This document shows positions 50,001 through 59,159 of a stretch of DNA of 64,000 bases, in pieces. Origin of the DNA: an uncultured Oscillospiraceae bacterium (lineage in GTDB: Bacteria > Bacillota > Clostridia > Oscillospirales > Acutalibacteraceae); contig URFL01000004.1 of the NCBI GenBank assembly GCA_900547105.1, positions 124,001 through 188,000 on the forward strand, given 5' to 3'. The notes beneath the pieces are model-generated. The model was not told where the DNA came from, did no database searches, and was given only the letters and a program-made list of their open reading frames with translations. The translations under genes were made by a program, and so were the position numbers. Each line of letters opens with the position of its first letter. Position 1 is the first letter of the stretch.

Positions 50001-50735
50001 ATGAAAGAGATTGCTATTTCCGTCAAGGATCTGTGGATCGAATATCATACGATGAAACCGATGTCGCTGCGCAAATCGCTTTTTTCGCTGAAAAAGAACA
50101 AAGTGGAAATTACGCAGGCGGTCAAAGGTGTATCGTTTGATGTGGAAAAGGGTCAGATCGTGGGGATCGTGGGCAAAAACGGCAGCGGTAAATCCACCCT
50201 GCTGCGCGCGATTGCGGGCATTTTTTCCGCCAACAGCGGTTCGATCGATTTGTACGGACACTCGGTGTCGCTGCTGTCCATCGGCGTGGGATTTCAAAAC
50301 CAGCTGTCCGGCCGCGAAAACATCTATCTGTCCGGCTTGTTGATGGGCTTTTCCGAGCAGCAAATTCAGGAAAAGATGGATGATATCATCAACTTTTCCG
50401 GGCTTGGCAAATACATTGATATGCCGGTCAAGTCGTATTCCAGCGGTATGTTTTCCAAGCTGGCGTTTTCCATCACCGCGATTTTGGAAACCGACATCAT
50501 TCTGATCGATGAAGTGCTGAGTGTGGGTGATGCGGCGTTTAAGAAAAAGAGCTACGCCAAAATGCAGGAGCTGATCTCCAACGCCGACCGCACGGTGCTG
50601 ATCGTGTCGCACGATATGAGTACGCTGCGCAAGCTGTGCGACAGCATCATCTGGATTCAGGACGGCGTGTTTATTCAGCAGGGCGATCCGGAAACGGTGC
50701 TGACCGCGTACGAGGAAAAAATGGTGGGCAAATAA
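50001..50735 (+). CDS. Teichoic acid/polysaccharide export ABC ATPase (TagH-like)
   Basis: 244 residues. Walker A GIVGKNGSGKSTLLRAIAG (about 54-72), Q-loop in GVGFQNQLSGREN, signature KSYSSGMFSKLAFS (the degenerate SSGM form typical of this subfamily), Walker B IILIDEVLSVGD and switch VSHD. It lacks the long C-terminal domain seen in Bacillus TagH. Powers the preceding permease. AGGAG lies before the ATG and a strong terminator follows. Confidence 0.93.
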   Translation: MKEIAISVKDLWIEYHTMKPMSLRKSLFSLKKNKVEITQAVKGVSFDVEKGQIVGIVGKNGSGKSTLLRAIAGIFSANSGSIDLYGHSVSLLSIGVGFQNQLSGRENIYLSGLLMGFSEQQIQEKMDDIINFSGLGKYIDMPVKSYSSGMFSKLAFSITAILETDIILIDEVLSVGDAAFKKKSYAKMQELISNADRTVLIVSHDMSTLRKLCDSIIWIQDGVFIQQGDPETVLTAYEEKMVGK

Positions 50736-50756
50736 CCCCTCCTACTATAAGAATAT

Positions 50757-50793
50757 GAAGCGCTCCCGATGACTGGTCGGGAGCGCTTTTTGC
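50757..50793 (+). terminator. Intrinsic terminator of the teichoic-acid-type operon
   Basis: Stem AAGCGCTCCCGA/TCGGGAGCGCTT (12 bp) with a 7-nt loop, then T3. Confidence 0.9.
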
Positions 50794-50914
50794 GTCGTCT
50801 GTATTTCTCGCGGATAGCGACCACTTATAATGGCTTACAAAGCGTCTTTTCCGCGTTGCAGGGTCGAGTGCTATCGCTACTCTATCCAATCCGACAAAGC
50901 TTATATACGGGCAC

Positions 50915-50954
50915 GTCAAAGCCCCGGAAAGGCGAACCTTTCCGGGGCTTTGAC
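50915..50954 (-). terminator. Intrinsic terminator of the GH3-dockerin gene
   Basis: A perfect 18-bp stem (50915-50932 with 50937-50954) with a 4-nt loop, about 20 nt after the minus-strand stop. The T-run is short, but the stem is exceptionally stable. Confidence 0.75.
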
Positions 50955-50973
50955 TGTGTAGTTATATGTGGGG

Positions 50974-53900
50974 CTATGCCTCTACCGGGAACCGGGAGAT
51001 GCCGTTGGTAGCGCGCTTCAGAATCATCAGCGCGTCGGCAGCGCTCACGCCTGCCTTGCCATCCACATCGGCAGCCACTTTGGCCGCGTCGGACAGCTGA
51101 ATCTTATCGGCCGCCGCCTGCAGCGTCATCAGCGCATCCACGACGGTCACGGCATTGTCGCCGTCCACATCGCCGTACAGCGTGGTCACTTCGCCGTCAT
51201 TCAGCGCCGCGATTGCCGCTTTCAAATTCATATGCGCATAGTACACTTCGGAAGGCGTGGCCAGTTCGGTCGCGCACACCGCCTCGGCAGCCGCCTTGGC
51301 ATCGGTATACGCCTTCACCAGCGCCGCATCCTTGCCGGTGGTATCCACTTTCTGATCCAGCAGCGTTTTGATTTCTGCTTTTTCCTCGATGATGTTGGTC
51401 AGATCCACGATCTTCACATCCGAGATGGTCATGCTGAACTGGGTGTAATTGTCCGGATCCGCGATCGCGGTCTGCGACAGCGGGCAGAGGATAATGAGCC
51501 GCTGAATATCCGACCAATCAATGTCACCCTTCACACTGGCAGTGTTGCTGGGAGCGCTCATATCAATGGACAGCTGCACCACCTGTTTGTGACCCAGATC
51601 GGACGCTTTGAAATCCCAACCGTAGTTGTTTTCGCCGGGGTCATCGCTGGAACGCAGCTTCACGGTGATGGTGTCCCAAATATCCTTCGCCGGGATGGAC
51701 TCTTTCTTGGAGTTAAAGGTCACCGTCAGCTGCAGCCGCAGGTTTTTGCGATCGCCGCGCAGATCGTACGGCGTGTTGTCACCGTATTTCCAGTCGTTGT
51801 ACAGAATGGTATCTTTGCGGTTGGCGCCATTGCCCAAAACGGTGTAGGTACCCGCCGATTTAGAGAACGCACCCACCATATAGGTATCCTTGCGCAGACC
51901 GTCTTTCGCTTTCTGGAACGCCTCGCGCGCCGCGTTCACCTGCTGCTCGGTCAGATCCTCCGCCTGGAAAATCAACGCCTGCACAGCCGCCTTGGCCTCG
52001 CGATACGGCACCAGCGATGCTTCGGTATACAGGGTTTCGTCCACATCGTCGTTGACCAGATCCCACAACGTTTCGCGCAGCGGCTGCAGGCTGGTATCCA
52101 CCACCATGGTATGCTCCAAAGTGGCTTTGAACGGGCCTTCGTAGTTGTTCAAGCTATCGATATAGAACCGCATTCCGTTGATCTTGGTCCAGTCGATGGT
52201 ATCCTTGCGGGAATCGATCACCTTCGTCAGCGGAATATCGATATAGTTGACGCCGGTTTTGAGGTTCAGCTTCGCCATGTACCAGCCGACCTCGGCGCCG
52301 TTTTGCGATTTCATCCGGAGGAAGCCGCTGCGATACGCCTGGCTGTCCTCAATAATCGTGGCACCGGTCTGCTCCAGCGTCATTACCAGCCGCAGATGCA
52401 GATCCGACAGATCGTGGCTGGTCAAGTCGACCACATTGCCGTCCACAGCCGTCCAGCCGCATTCCAGTGTCTTTTTGCCTTGCGCAGTGTATTCTTTGTC
52501 CATGCCGGACACGCTCAGCGCCACATACTCATGGCTGCGCTTGGTAAAGTGCAGCGTATAGGTGCTGGATACGCCCGCAATATTGACCGTCACCGTCGTG
52601 GTGCCCGGCACCGCCGTGGCGTTAACAATGCTCACAGAGCCTTCGGGCGCGCCCGGAACCGTCACGGTCGGTACTTTGCTGGTATCGTCCAGCGGCACAT
52701 AATATTCGGTCGTGCCGGAATGGAAATCTTTGATGGACTGACCGTCCACCTGGATGTCCTCCAGCTCCACCTTCACCACAACCGGGAAGCTCTCGGACAT
52801 GGTTTTGCCGTTCACCGTCACCGCCGCGGTGATGCTCGCCACACCGCTGGCAATCGGGCGAACAATACCGTTTTCATCAACCGTCGCCACTTTGTCGTTG
52901 CTGCTGGTGTATTTGACCTCGCCCGCTTTCAGCTCGTGGAACGAATCGTCGTTCATGGTCGCCGTCACTTCAGCGGTAACCACTTTGTTGGCGTTGGCGG
53001 CGTTCAGCAGCACGCGATCGCCGCGCACCGTCACATTCGCCAGTTCAGGAGTCAGCTCGCCATCCATCGTGAAGCTGGTTTCCAGCGCCGTAGCGTCGGC
53101 GGAAGAAGGACCAACCTGAATGGTGTATTTGCCCTGGTCATAGACATTGTGTCCCGCGTCTTCGTCCCAGAAGTAGCAGTCGGACAGATCCAGATCCAGC
53201 GTGACCGTTTTCTTCTCGCCGGCTTTCAGCGCCACTTTGTCAAACGCTTTCAGCTGTTTCAGCGGGCGGTTCACGCCATCCGCGTTCGGGGTTTTCAGAT
53301 ACAGCTGCACGATCTCTTTGCCATCCACCGTGCCGGTGTTTTGCACATCCACGCTCACCTTGAGGGTGTCGTTGGGGGTCGCCGTGGTTTTGTCCACGGT
53401 CACATTGCTGTACTGATAGGTGGTATAGCTCATACCGTAGCCAAAGGGATAGGTCTGCGGACCGGTGTAGTACTGATAGGTCCAGCCGGCGTAATCGTCA
53501 TTGCTGCGGATATCGTAATCGTCGATGGTTTCCAGCGCGCTGTTTTTCGCATACCAGGTCACCGGCAGCTTGGCGTTGGGGTTGACCTCGCCATACAGCA
53601 CGCGGGCGATGGCGTTGCCCTGCGCCTGACCGTTGTAGCAGGTCCACAGGATCGCCGGCACGTTGTCCATAAACTCGCCCAGTTCGACCACGCCCACCGT
53701 TTGCAGATAGACGATGGTGTTGGGATTCAGCTCTGCCACCGTATTGGCCAGCGCCACTTGATACGCGGGCATCACGATGGTGGAACGGTCGGTGCCTTCA
53801 CCGGAGGTGTTGCCCTGCAGGCACACCACAACCGCTTTCGCTTTTTTGATGCTGGCTTCGTCAGCCGCCGAGAAGGCCACTTCCTGCGACAGCGATGAGA

Positions 53901-55680
53901 AGGTCAGATACAGATCTTTTTCGGTATAACCGCCCAGGTCGCTGACCTTGCCGGTCACTTTTTTATAGGTCTGCCAGCCGCCGGTTTTGGGGGTGTCCAC
54001 CGAGGTGAACTGCATACCGCTGACAGAATCCATGCTCACGGTAATGTTGCCGGGCAGCGCCGCATTGTCGGCCGCCAGCTCAAAGGTGATCTCGGTGGTG
54101 TCGGCGATGTTCACTTTTTTGAACATCAGCGTCGCACCCGCCGTGACATTACCGATGTTGCCTTTGCCGGTTTCGTAGTTGCAGCCCTTCATCTCTTTGG
54201 CATCCTTGGCATCCAGTTTCACCGTGGTGCCGTCAGCCTTGGTGAGCGTGATGCTCTTCAGATTGCAGATGTACTGGCTGTTCGAGGTGCTGGTGCCGCC
54301 TTTAACATAGGTCACATGCGCACCCAGATTTTCCATACCCTGGATCGGAGTGGTGGTGTTCGCCTCGGACGGGCTGCCGGAATAACCGCCCAGCTCCACC
54401 GAATTAGCGATGTCGCCCACCATCACGATATCATCCTTCGTGCTCGCATCCAGCGGCAGAATGGATTTGGTATCGGTGGATTTGGCTTTGTCGTTTTTCA
54501 GCAGCACGATACCGTCGTTCGCCGAATCCTCCGCCAGCTGTTTGTGCGCGGCGGTTTCCACCGTGTTATCGAAGCTGTATTTCGCATCGTTGCGATACGC
54601 CACATCTTCCTTCGGGTCGAACTCGCCGGTCTTCATCCGCGCGGTGAAGATGCGCAGCAGCTCCAGATCGATCAGATCTTCGGAAACCACGCCGTTTTCC
54701 ACAGCGCTCTTGGCGTAGTTCGGATAAATACTGCCGCAGTCGATGTCGCAGCCAGCCGCCAGCGCATAGCGGATAGACTCCTCGATCGTCACCGGGCGCC
54801 CCAGTTCCTCCGGCGCCCACTTGTGGTTGCGGGTGATATCTTCGATCGCGCCGCAGTCGGACACCACATAGCCCTTGAACCCGAAGGTTTTGCGCAGCAG
54901 AGTATCCAGCAAGTAGGTGTTGGCGGATGCCGGGATGCCATTGACCCGGTTATACGAGCTCATAACCGCGCCGACATCCACATTCTGGATGACCGATTTG
55001 AACGCACGGGTGTAATACTCGCGCAGGGTGCGATCGTCCATATTGGAGGTGCCGGTGTGGCGGTTGTATTCGCTGTTGTTCGCCGCATAGTGCTTGATGG
55101 TGGAAATGACTTTGAGATATTTTTCGTCATCGCCCTGCAAGCCCTTGACAAAGCTGGTGCCGATCTGACCGGTCAGATACGGATCCTCACCGTACGACTC
55201 GTGGTCACGACCCCAGCGCGGGTCACGCGCCATGTTGATGGTGGGCGAATAATAGGACAAGCCCCGCCCGGTGCCGTTGGCATAGCCGCGCGCCTCGTCC
55301 GAGATCGCGTCGGTGATCTCTTCGATCATTGCGGGATCCCAGCTTGCCGCCATGGCGATGGAATACGGGAAGGATGTCGCCTTGCCCAGTCGCGCCACGC
55401 CGTGCAGACACTCGGTCCAATAGTCATATCTGGCGACACCGAGCCGCGAGATCGCCGGGTTATTACTGCCCATTTGGCTGACTTTTTCTTCCAGCGTCAT
55501 GCGGGATACCAGGTCTGCCGCGCGCTCTTCAAACGACAGCGAAGTATCCATATAGGGCAGCGTGGTGGATTCCGGCTCCGCCTGCGGCGCCGGAATAGGA
55601 AGCGCGACACAGCCCACGGCCAGCACAGCGGCAGCAGCCATAGACAGCACGCGTTTTCCCAGATGTACGTTGCGTTGCAT
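50974..55680 (-). CDS. Secreted multidomain GH3 glycoside hydrolase with dockerin
   Basis: 1568 residues, start after GGAGGAGAAAG. Signal peptide (cut near PQA-EP). GH3 N-domain (about 45-340) with RDPRWGRDHESYGEDP, KHYAANNSE and nucleophile Asp in GYVVSDCGAIE (about 271); GH3 C-domain interrupted by a beta-domain (about 455-600); fibronectin-III-like domain (NTGTVDGKEIVQLYL). Then a Big_2-type Ig domain (about 900-990), binding-like beta-domains, a FIVAR-like helical unit (about 1205-1265), another beta-domain and helical unit, and a dockerin from about 1500 (DVDGDNAVTVVDAL, DVDGKAGVSAADAL). Likely beta-glucosidase or beta-xylosidase acting outside the cell. Confidence 0.92.
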   Translation of the reverse strand: MQRNVHLGKRVLSMAAAAVLAVGCVALPIPAPQAEPESTTLPYMDTSLSFEERAADLVSRMTLEEKVSQMGSNNPAISRLGVARYDYWTECLHGVARLGKATSFPYSIAMAASWDPAMIEEITDAISDEARGYANGTGRGLSYYSPTINMARDPRWGRDHESYGEDPYLTGQIGTSFVKGLQGDDEKYLKVISTIKHYAANNSEYNRHTGTSNMDDRTLREYYTRAFKSVIQNVDVGAVMSSYNRVNGIPASANTYLLDTLLRKTFGFKGYVVSDCGAIEDITRNHKWAPEELGRPVTIEESIRYALAAGCDIDCGSIYPNYAKSAVENGVVSEDLIDLELLRIFTARMKTGEFDPKEDVAYRNDAKYSFDNTVETAAHKQLAEDSANDGIVLLKNDKAKSTDTKSILPLDASTKDDIVMVGDIANSVELGGYSGSPSEANTTTPIQGMENLGAHVTYVKGGTSTSNSQYICNLKSITLTKADGTTVKLDAKDAKEMKGCNYETGKGNIGNVTAGATLMFKKVNIADTTEITFELAADNAALPGNITVSMDSVSGMQFTSVDTPKTGGWQTYKKVTGKVSDLGGYTEKDLYLTFSSLSQEVAFSAADEASIKKAKAVVVCLQGNTSGEGTDRSTIVMPAYQVALANTVAELNPNTIVYLQTVGVVELGEFMDNVPAILWTCYNGQAQGNAIARVLYGEVNPNAKLPVTWYAKNSALETIDDYDIRSNDDYAGWTYQYYTGPQTYPFGYGMSYTTYQYSNVTVDKTTATPNDTLKVSVDVQNTGTVDGKEIVQLYLKTPNADGVNRPLKQLKAFDKVALKAGEKKTVTLDLDLSDCYFWDEDAGHNVYDQGKYTIQVGPSSADATALETSFTMDGELTPELANVTVRGDRVLLNAANANKVVTAEVTATMNDDSFHELKAGEVKYTSSNDKVATVDENGIVRPIASGVASITAAVTVNGKTMSESFPVVVKVELEDIQVDGQSIKDFHSGTTEYYVPLDDTSKVPTVTVPGAPEGSVSIVNATAVPGTTTVTVNIAGVSSTYTLHFTKRSHEYVALSVSGMDKEYTAQGKKTLECGWTAVDGNVVDLTSHDLSDLHLRLVMTLEQTGATIIEDSQAYRSGFLRMKSQNGAEVGWYMAKLNLKTGVNYIDIPLTKVIDSRKDTIDWTKINGMRFYIDSLNNYEGPFKATLEHTMVVDTSLQPLRETLWDLVNDDVDETLYTEASLVPYREAKAAVQALIFQAEDLTEQQVNAAREAFQKAKDGLRKDTYMVGAFSKSAGTYTVLGNGANRKDTILYNDWKYGDNTPYDLRGDRKNLRLQLTVTFNSKKESIPAKDIWDTITVKLRSSDDPGENNYGWDFKASDLGHKQVVQLSIDMSAPSNTASVKGDIDWSDIQRLIILCPLSQTAIADPDNYTQFSMTISDVKIVDLTNIIEEKAEIKTLLDQKVDTTGKDAALVKAYTDAKAAAEAVCATELATPSEVYYAHMNLKAAIAALNDGEVTTLYGDVDGDNAVTVVDALMTLQAAADKIQLSDAAKVAADVDGKAGVSAADALMILKRATNGISRFPVEA

Positions 55681-55831
55681 ACTCTTTCTCCTCCGTTCTT
55701 TTTTTGACCCCGGTCAAGCCGGGAATTCACGCTTTCAGTATACCGAATTTTCCGCTTTTGTTCCAGTCAATTGGCAACAAAAAACAGTCATTTTTTGAAC
55801 CGCCGATCGGCGACAAACTGCACCGAAAGCA

Positions 55832-55860
55832 TTGCATATTGTGCAGAAAATGCGTATAAT
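55832..55860 (+). promoter_or_regulatory. Sigma-A promoter for the CE2-like esterase gene
   Basis: TTGCAT (55832-55837), 17-nt spacer, TATAAT (55855-55860). The divergent GH3 gene has a -10-like TATACT at 55742-55737 (minus) with no clear -35. Confidence 0.85.
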
Positions 55861-55883
55861 GGAACGCAAAAGGAGGTTTTTCC

Positions 55884-56909
55884 ATGAAACTGTATGCTAC
55901 CGATCCGCATATCCGGCTGTTTGGCCGCACCTATACCCGCCCCGAAGCACCGGATCATGTGTTTATTCCCTGGACCTGCGCCGGATTTACCGTCACCTTT
56001 GACGGCACGGCACTGGCGGCTGAAATGGCCAGCGACGGCTGGGACAAGCCGAACAACCGCCCCTATATCACCGTGATCGTGGACGGTGACGATGCACACC
56101 GGCAGGTGCTGGCAATCGACCGCGAGGGGTTGTGCCGGTACACGCTGGCCGAGGGCTTGCCCACCGGCGTTCACACCGTTACGGTGCTGAAGCTGAGCGA
56201 GGCGCTGCAATCCAACTGGGAAGTGGGGGCTTTGGAGCTGGACGGCACGCTGTTGGACACGCCGTATGACGATTCCCGCCTGAAGATCGAATTTATCGGC
56301 GATTCCATCACCGCCGGTTTTGGCGACCGCTGCCCCACCAAGGATGGTCCGTTTTGCACCGCGGAGCAGGATGGCTACGAAACCTACGCGGCAATTGCGG
56401 CGCGGGCGCTGAACGCGGATTATCATGTGCTGGCGGTGTCCGGTTTTGGTATGTACCGCAGCCCGTTTGGCGACGATATTCCGCCGCTGTTTCCCTATGC
56501 CGATGGGCTGCATGGCAAACAGGCAAAGTGGGATTTCGGCGCGTTTTCACCGGATGTGGTCGTGGTCAATCTCGGCACCAACGACGGTGGCTGGATCAAT
56601 CTGGAACCGTCGCTGCCCACCGAAGAAAAGATCCGACTGGTGATCGATTGCTACGCCAAGTTCCTGCACACACTGCGGGAAACCTATCCGAACGCTGCCA
56701 TTTTGTGCACCATCGGCTTGCTGGAAAGCAACGCCACGCCGTATGTGCAGCAGGCGGTGGAGCAGGCGCAGGACGAGGGCGTGGAGCGGCTGAGCTTTCT
56801 CAAGCTGCCGGCAGCCGAAACCTTCGGCGCGGGGCATCCGTCGCTGGAGGCGCACTGCAAGGGCGCCGCGGTACTGATCGACGCGCTGAAACAAATCACT
56901 GCCCGATAA
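55884..56909 (+). CDS. SGNH-hydrolase acetyl esterase (CE2-like), cytoplasmic
   Basis: 341 residues, AAAGGAGG upstream. An N-terminal jelly-roll-like domain (about 1-125; RPYITVIVDGD) precedes an SGNH core with nucleophile FIGDSITAGFGD (about 137), block III VVVNLGTNDGGW (about 230) and block V GAGHPSLEAHCKGA (about 315). This two-domain layout is that of carbohydrate esterase family 2. No signal peptide is present, so it probably deacetylates imported oligosaccharides. It is divergent from GH3, suggesting a joint glycan pathway. Confidence 0.88.
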   Translation: MKLYATDPHIRLFGRTYTRPEAPDHVFIPWTCAGFTVTFDGTALAAEMASDGWDKPNNRPYITVIVDGDDAHRQVLAIDREGLCRYTLAEGLPTGVHTVTVLKLSEALQSNWEVGALELDGTLLDTPYDDSRLKIEFIGDSITAGFGDRCPTKDGPFCTAEQDGYETYAAIAARALNADYHVLAVSGFGMYRSPFGDDIPPLFPYADGLHGKQAKWDFGAFSPDVVVVNLGTNDGGWINLEPSLPTEEKIRLVIDCYAKFLHTLRETYPNAAILCTIGLLESNATPYVQQAVEQAQDEGVERLSFLKLPAAETFGAGHPSLEAHCKGAAVLIDALKQITAR

Positions 56910-56943
56910 AATCACAGACCAACATCATGCAGGAGGAACGCGT

Positions 56944-58842
56944 ATGCCGTTTTTGCCCATCACCCGAAAAGAAATGACCGCCCGCGGCTGGGATGAAGCG
57001 GATATTGTCCTGGTGACCGGCGACTCCTATGTCGACCATCCCAGCTTTGGCACCGCGATCGTGTCGCGTGTGCTGGAGGACGCGGGCTTTCGTGTGTGCA
57101 TTTTGCCCCAGCCGCGCTCGCTACAGGATTTTGAGCGGTTTGGTCGGCCGCGGCTCGCCTTTTTTGTCAACGGCGGCAACATTGATTCGATGGTAGCGCA
57201 CTATACCGCCGCCAAAAAGCGGCGGCACGACGATGCCTACACCGCGGGCGGCAAAACCGGCAGCCGACCGGATCGCGCCACCATTGTGTACTGTCGCCAG
57301 ATCCGTGAGGTGTACGGTGATATTCCCATCGCGATTGGCGGGTTGGAAGCGTCGCTGCGTCGGTTCGCCCACTACGATTATTGGGATGATGCGGTGCGCC
57401 CGTCGATTTTGCTGGATTCCACTGCCGATCTGCTGATGTTTGGCATGGGCGAGCACCAGGTGGTGGAGCTCGCCCGGCGGCTGGACGAAGGGCTGCCGAT
57501 ACGGGCGATCCGCGATATTCGCGGCACCGTTTGGTCGGTGCCGGTCAAAGAGTACAAGCCCCGCCCCTGTGCGGAATGTCCGTCCTTTGAGCAGGTAAGC
57601 GACCCCTCCCCCGCCGGCAAGCGGCAATACGCCATCTCCTGCCGAATTCAGCAGGACGAGCACGACGCGATGCGGGGTAAAACCGTGATTCAGCGACACG
57701 GCGACCGGATGGTGGTGCAAAATCCGCCCTCGCCGCCGCTGAACACCGAAGAGCTGGATCATGTGTACGAACTGCCGTATATGCGGGATTATCACCCCTC
57801 GTATGAGGCGCTGGGCGGGGTGCCCGGCATCAAAGAGGTGAAATTTTCGCTGGTGCACAACCGTGGCTGTTTTGGCGCGTGCAATTTCTGCTCGCTTGCG
57901 TATCACCAGGGGCGGTTCATCTCCTGCCGCAGCGAGGATTCGGTGGTGCGCGAAGCGATCGGGCTGACCAAAATGCCGGATTTCAAAGGGTATATCCACG
58001 ATGTGGGCGGTCCCACCGCCAATTTTCGGCATCCCAGCTGCCAAAAGCAGCAAAAAGCCGGATTGTGCAAAGGCAAAAAATGTCTGGCGCCCGCGCCCTG
58101 CCCCGCCCTGCAGGTGGAGCATCAGGAATATCTGCATTTGCTGCGGCGGCTGCGGGCGCTGCCCGGCATCAAAAAGGTGTTTATCCGGTCGGGCATTCGG
58201 TTTGACTATCTGATCGAAGACAAGGACGAAACCTTTTTCAAAGAGCTGGTGGAGCATCACATCAGCGGGCAGCTTAAAGTGGCACCGGAGCATTGTTCGC
58301 TGGCGGTGCTCACTCGCATGGGCAAACCGGCGATCCAAACCTACAAACGGTTTCAAAAGCGGTTTTATGAGCTGACCAAAAGCGTCAACAAAAAGCAATA
58401 TCTGGTGCCGTATCTGATGTCCTCGCACCCCGGCAGCACCATGAAAGACGCGATCGAGCTGTCGGTTTTTTTGAAAAACGAGGGATTGCACCCCGAGCAG
58501 GTGCAGGATTTTTACCCCACACCGGGCACCATCTCCACCTGTATGTTCTACACCGGACTCGACCCGTACACGATGGAACCGGTATATGTGCCGCGCACAC
58601 CGCAGGAAAAGGCGGAGCAGCGGGCGCTGCTGCAATATTTTCGGCCGGAAAACCGGCAAAAGGTGCTGTCGGCGCTGAAAGCCGCCGGACGGCAGGATCT
58701 GATCGGCACCGGACCGCATTGTCTGGTCGCTCCCGACCCGGCGCCGCACCGCCCCGCCGGAAAGACTTCCGGAAAATTCTCCGGCAAGCCGACCATCCGC
58801 TCCCGTCAAAAGAAAAAATCCGCCTCCAAAAAGCGGCGGTAA
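56944..58842 (+). CDS. YgiQ-family radical SAM protein
   Basis: 632 residues, GGAGGAAC upstream. Opens with FLPITRKEM...DIVLVTGDSYVDHPSFG, the N-terminal B12-binding-like region of YgiQ (UPF0313). The radical SAM cluster is NRGCFGACNFCSLAYHQGR (CxxxCxxC, about 310). A second Cys group CKGKKCLAPAPCP (about 378) and the basic tail (RQKKKSASKKRR) follow. The family is widespread but its reaction is not established. 35 nt after the esterase, so possibly co-transcribed. Confidence 0.92.
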   Translation: MPFLPITRKEMTARGWDEADIVLVTGDSYVDHPSFGTAIVSRVLEDAGFRVCILPQPRSLQDFERFGRPRLAFFVNGGNIDSMVAHYTAAKKRRHDDAYTAGGKTGSRPDRATIVYCRQIREVYGDIPIAIGGLEASLRRFAHYDYWDDAVRPSILLDSTADLLMFGMGEHQVVELARRLDEGLPIRAIRDIRGTVWSVPVKEYKPRPCAECPSFEQVSDPSPAGKRQYAISCRIQQDEHDAMRGKTVIQRHGDRMVVQNPPSPPLNTEELDHVYELPYMRDYHPSYEALGGVPGIKEVKFSLVHNRGCFGACNFCSLAYHQGRFISCRSEDSVVREAIGLTKMPDFKGYIHDVGGPTANFRHPSCQKQQKAGLCKGKKCLAPAPCPALQVEHQEYLHLLRRLRALPGIKKVFIRSGIRFDYLIEDKDETFFKELVEHHISGQLKVAPEHCSLAVLTRMGKPAIQTYKRFQKRFYELTKSVNKKQYLVPYLMSSHPGSTMKDAIELSVFLKNEGLHPEQVQDFYPTPGTISTCMFYTGLDPYTMEPVYVPRTPQEKAEQRALLQYFRPENRQKVLSALKAAGRQDLIGTGPHCLVAPDPAPHRPAGKTSGKFSGKPTIRSRQKKKSASKKRR

Positions 58843-58884
58843 GGGATACCGTTTCCGCCGCAAATGCGCGGATGCATAGATACA

Positions 58885-58919
58885 GAAAGGACACCGGGCA
58901 ATCGCCCGGTGTCCTTTCT
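58885..58919 (+). terminator. Intrinsic terminator of the YgiQ-type gene
   Basis: A stem of about 14 bp, GAAAGGACACCGGGC/GCCCGGTGTCCTTTC, with a 4-nt loop and TG after it. Confidence 0.8.
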
Positions 58920-58927
58920 GTTACGAC

Positions 58928-58968
58928 AAAGCCCCTGCGGAACAGGAAACCTGTTCCACAGGGGCTTT
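58928..58968 (-). terminator. Intrinsic terminator ending the small-peptide/giant-protein unit
   Basis: Stem AAAGCCCCTG/CAGGGGCTTT plus GGAACAGG/CCTGTTCC with one internal mismatch and an AAA loop; 31 nt after the peptide stop on the minus strand. Confidence 0.85.
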
Positions 58969-58998
58969 CATCAGTGCTTTATCATTCGACGCAGCGGA

Positions 58999-59127
58999 TC
59001 AATCCCACAAATCTTCTCCGCCATCGCCCTCGCCGATACCGGTATCGGTTTCACCGGACAGCGTCAGAATGTCCGCAAAGACAAAGCGTTCGATCTCCAA
59101 CTCCGGCGATTCATAGCTTTTTTTCAT
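58999..59127 (-). CDS. 42-residue peptide of unknown function, downstream of the giant repeat protein
   Basis: ATG at 59127, stop TGA at 58999, with a strong GGAAAGAGG ribosome binding site 9 nt upstream. The product begins MKKSYESPELEIERFVFADI and ends in a Gly/Asp/Glu-rich, Thr-containing tail (SGETDTG...GEDLWD). It resembles short 'K-K-x-Y-x-x-P-E' peptides of gut Firmicutes in which a leader-like first half precedes a 'TSG' segment. No membrane helix. It is 32 nt after the giant gene's stop and before a terminator, so it is very likely translated. Role unknown; a precursor-peptide or small regulator role is possible. Confidence 0.72.
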   Translation of the reverse strand: MKKSYESPELEIERFVFADILTLSGETDTGIGEGDGGEDLWD

Positions 59128-59159
59128 ATTGAAAACCTCTTTCCTTAAAAGGGTCCGCT

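Noticed and set aside
50968..53898. A 976-codon open frame on the plus strand
   Set aside because: Antisense shadow of the GH3-dockerin gene, whose domains and motifs are clear.
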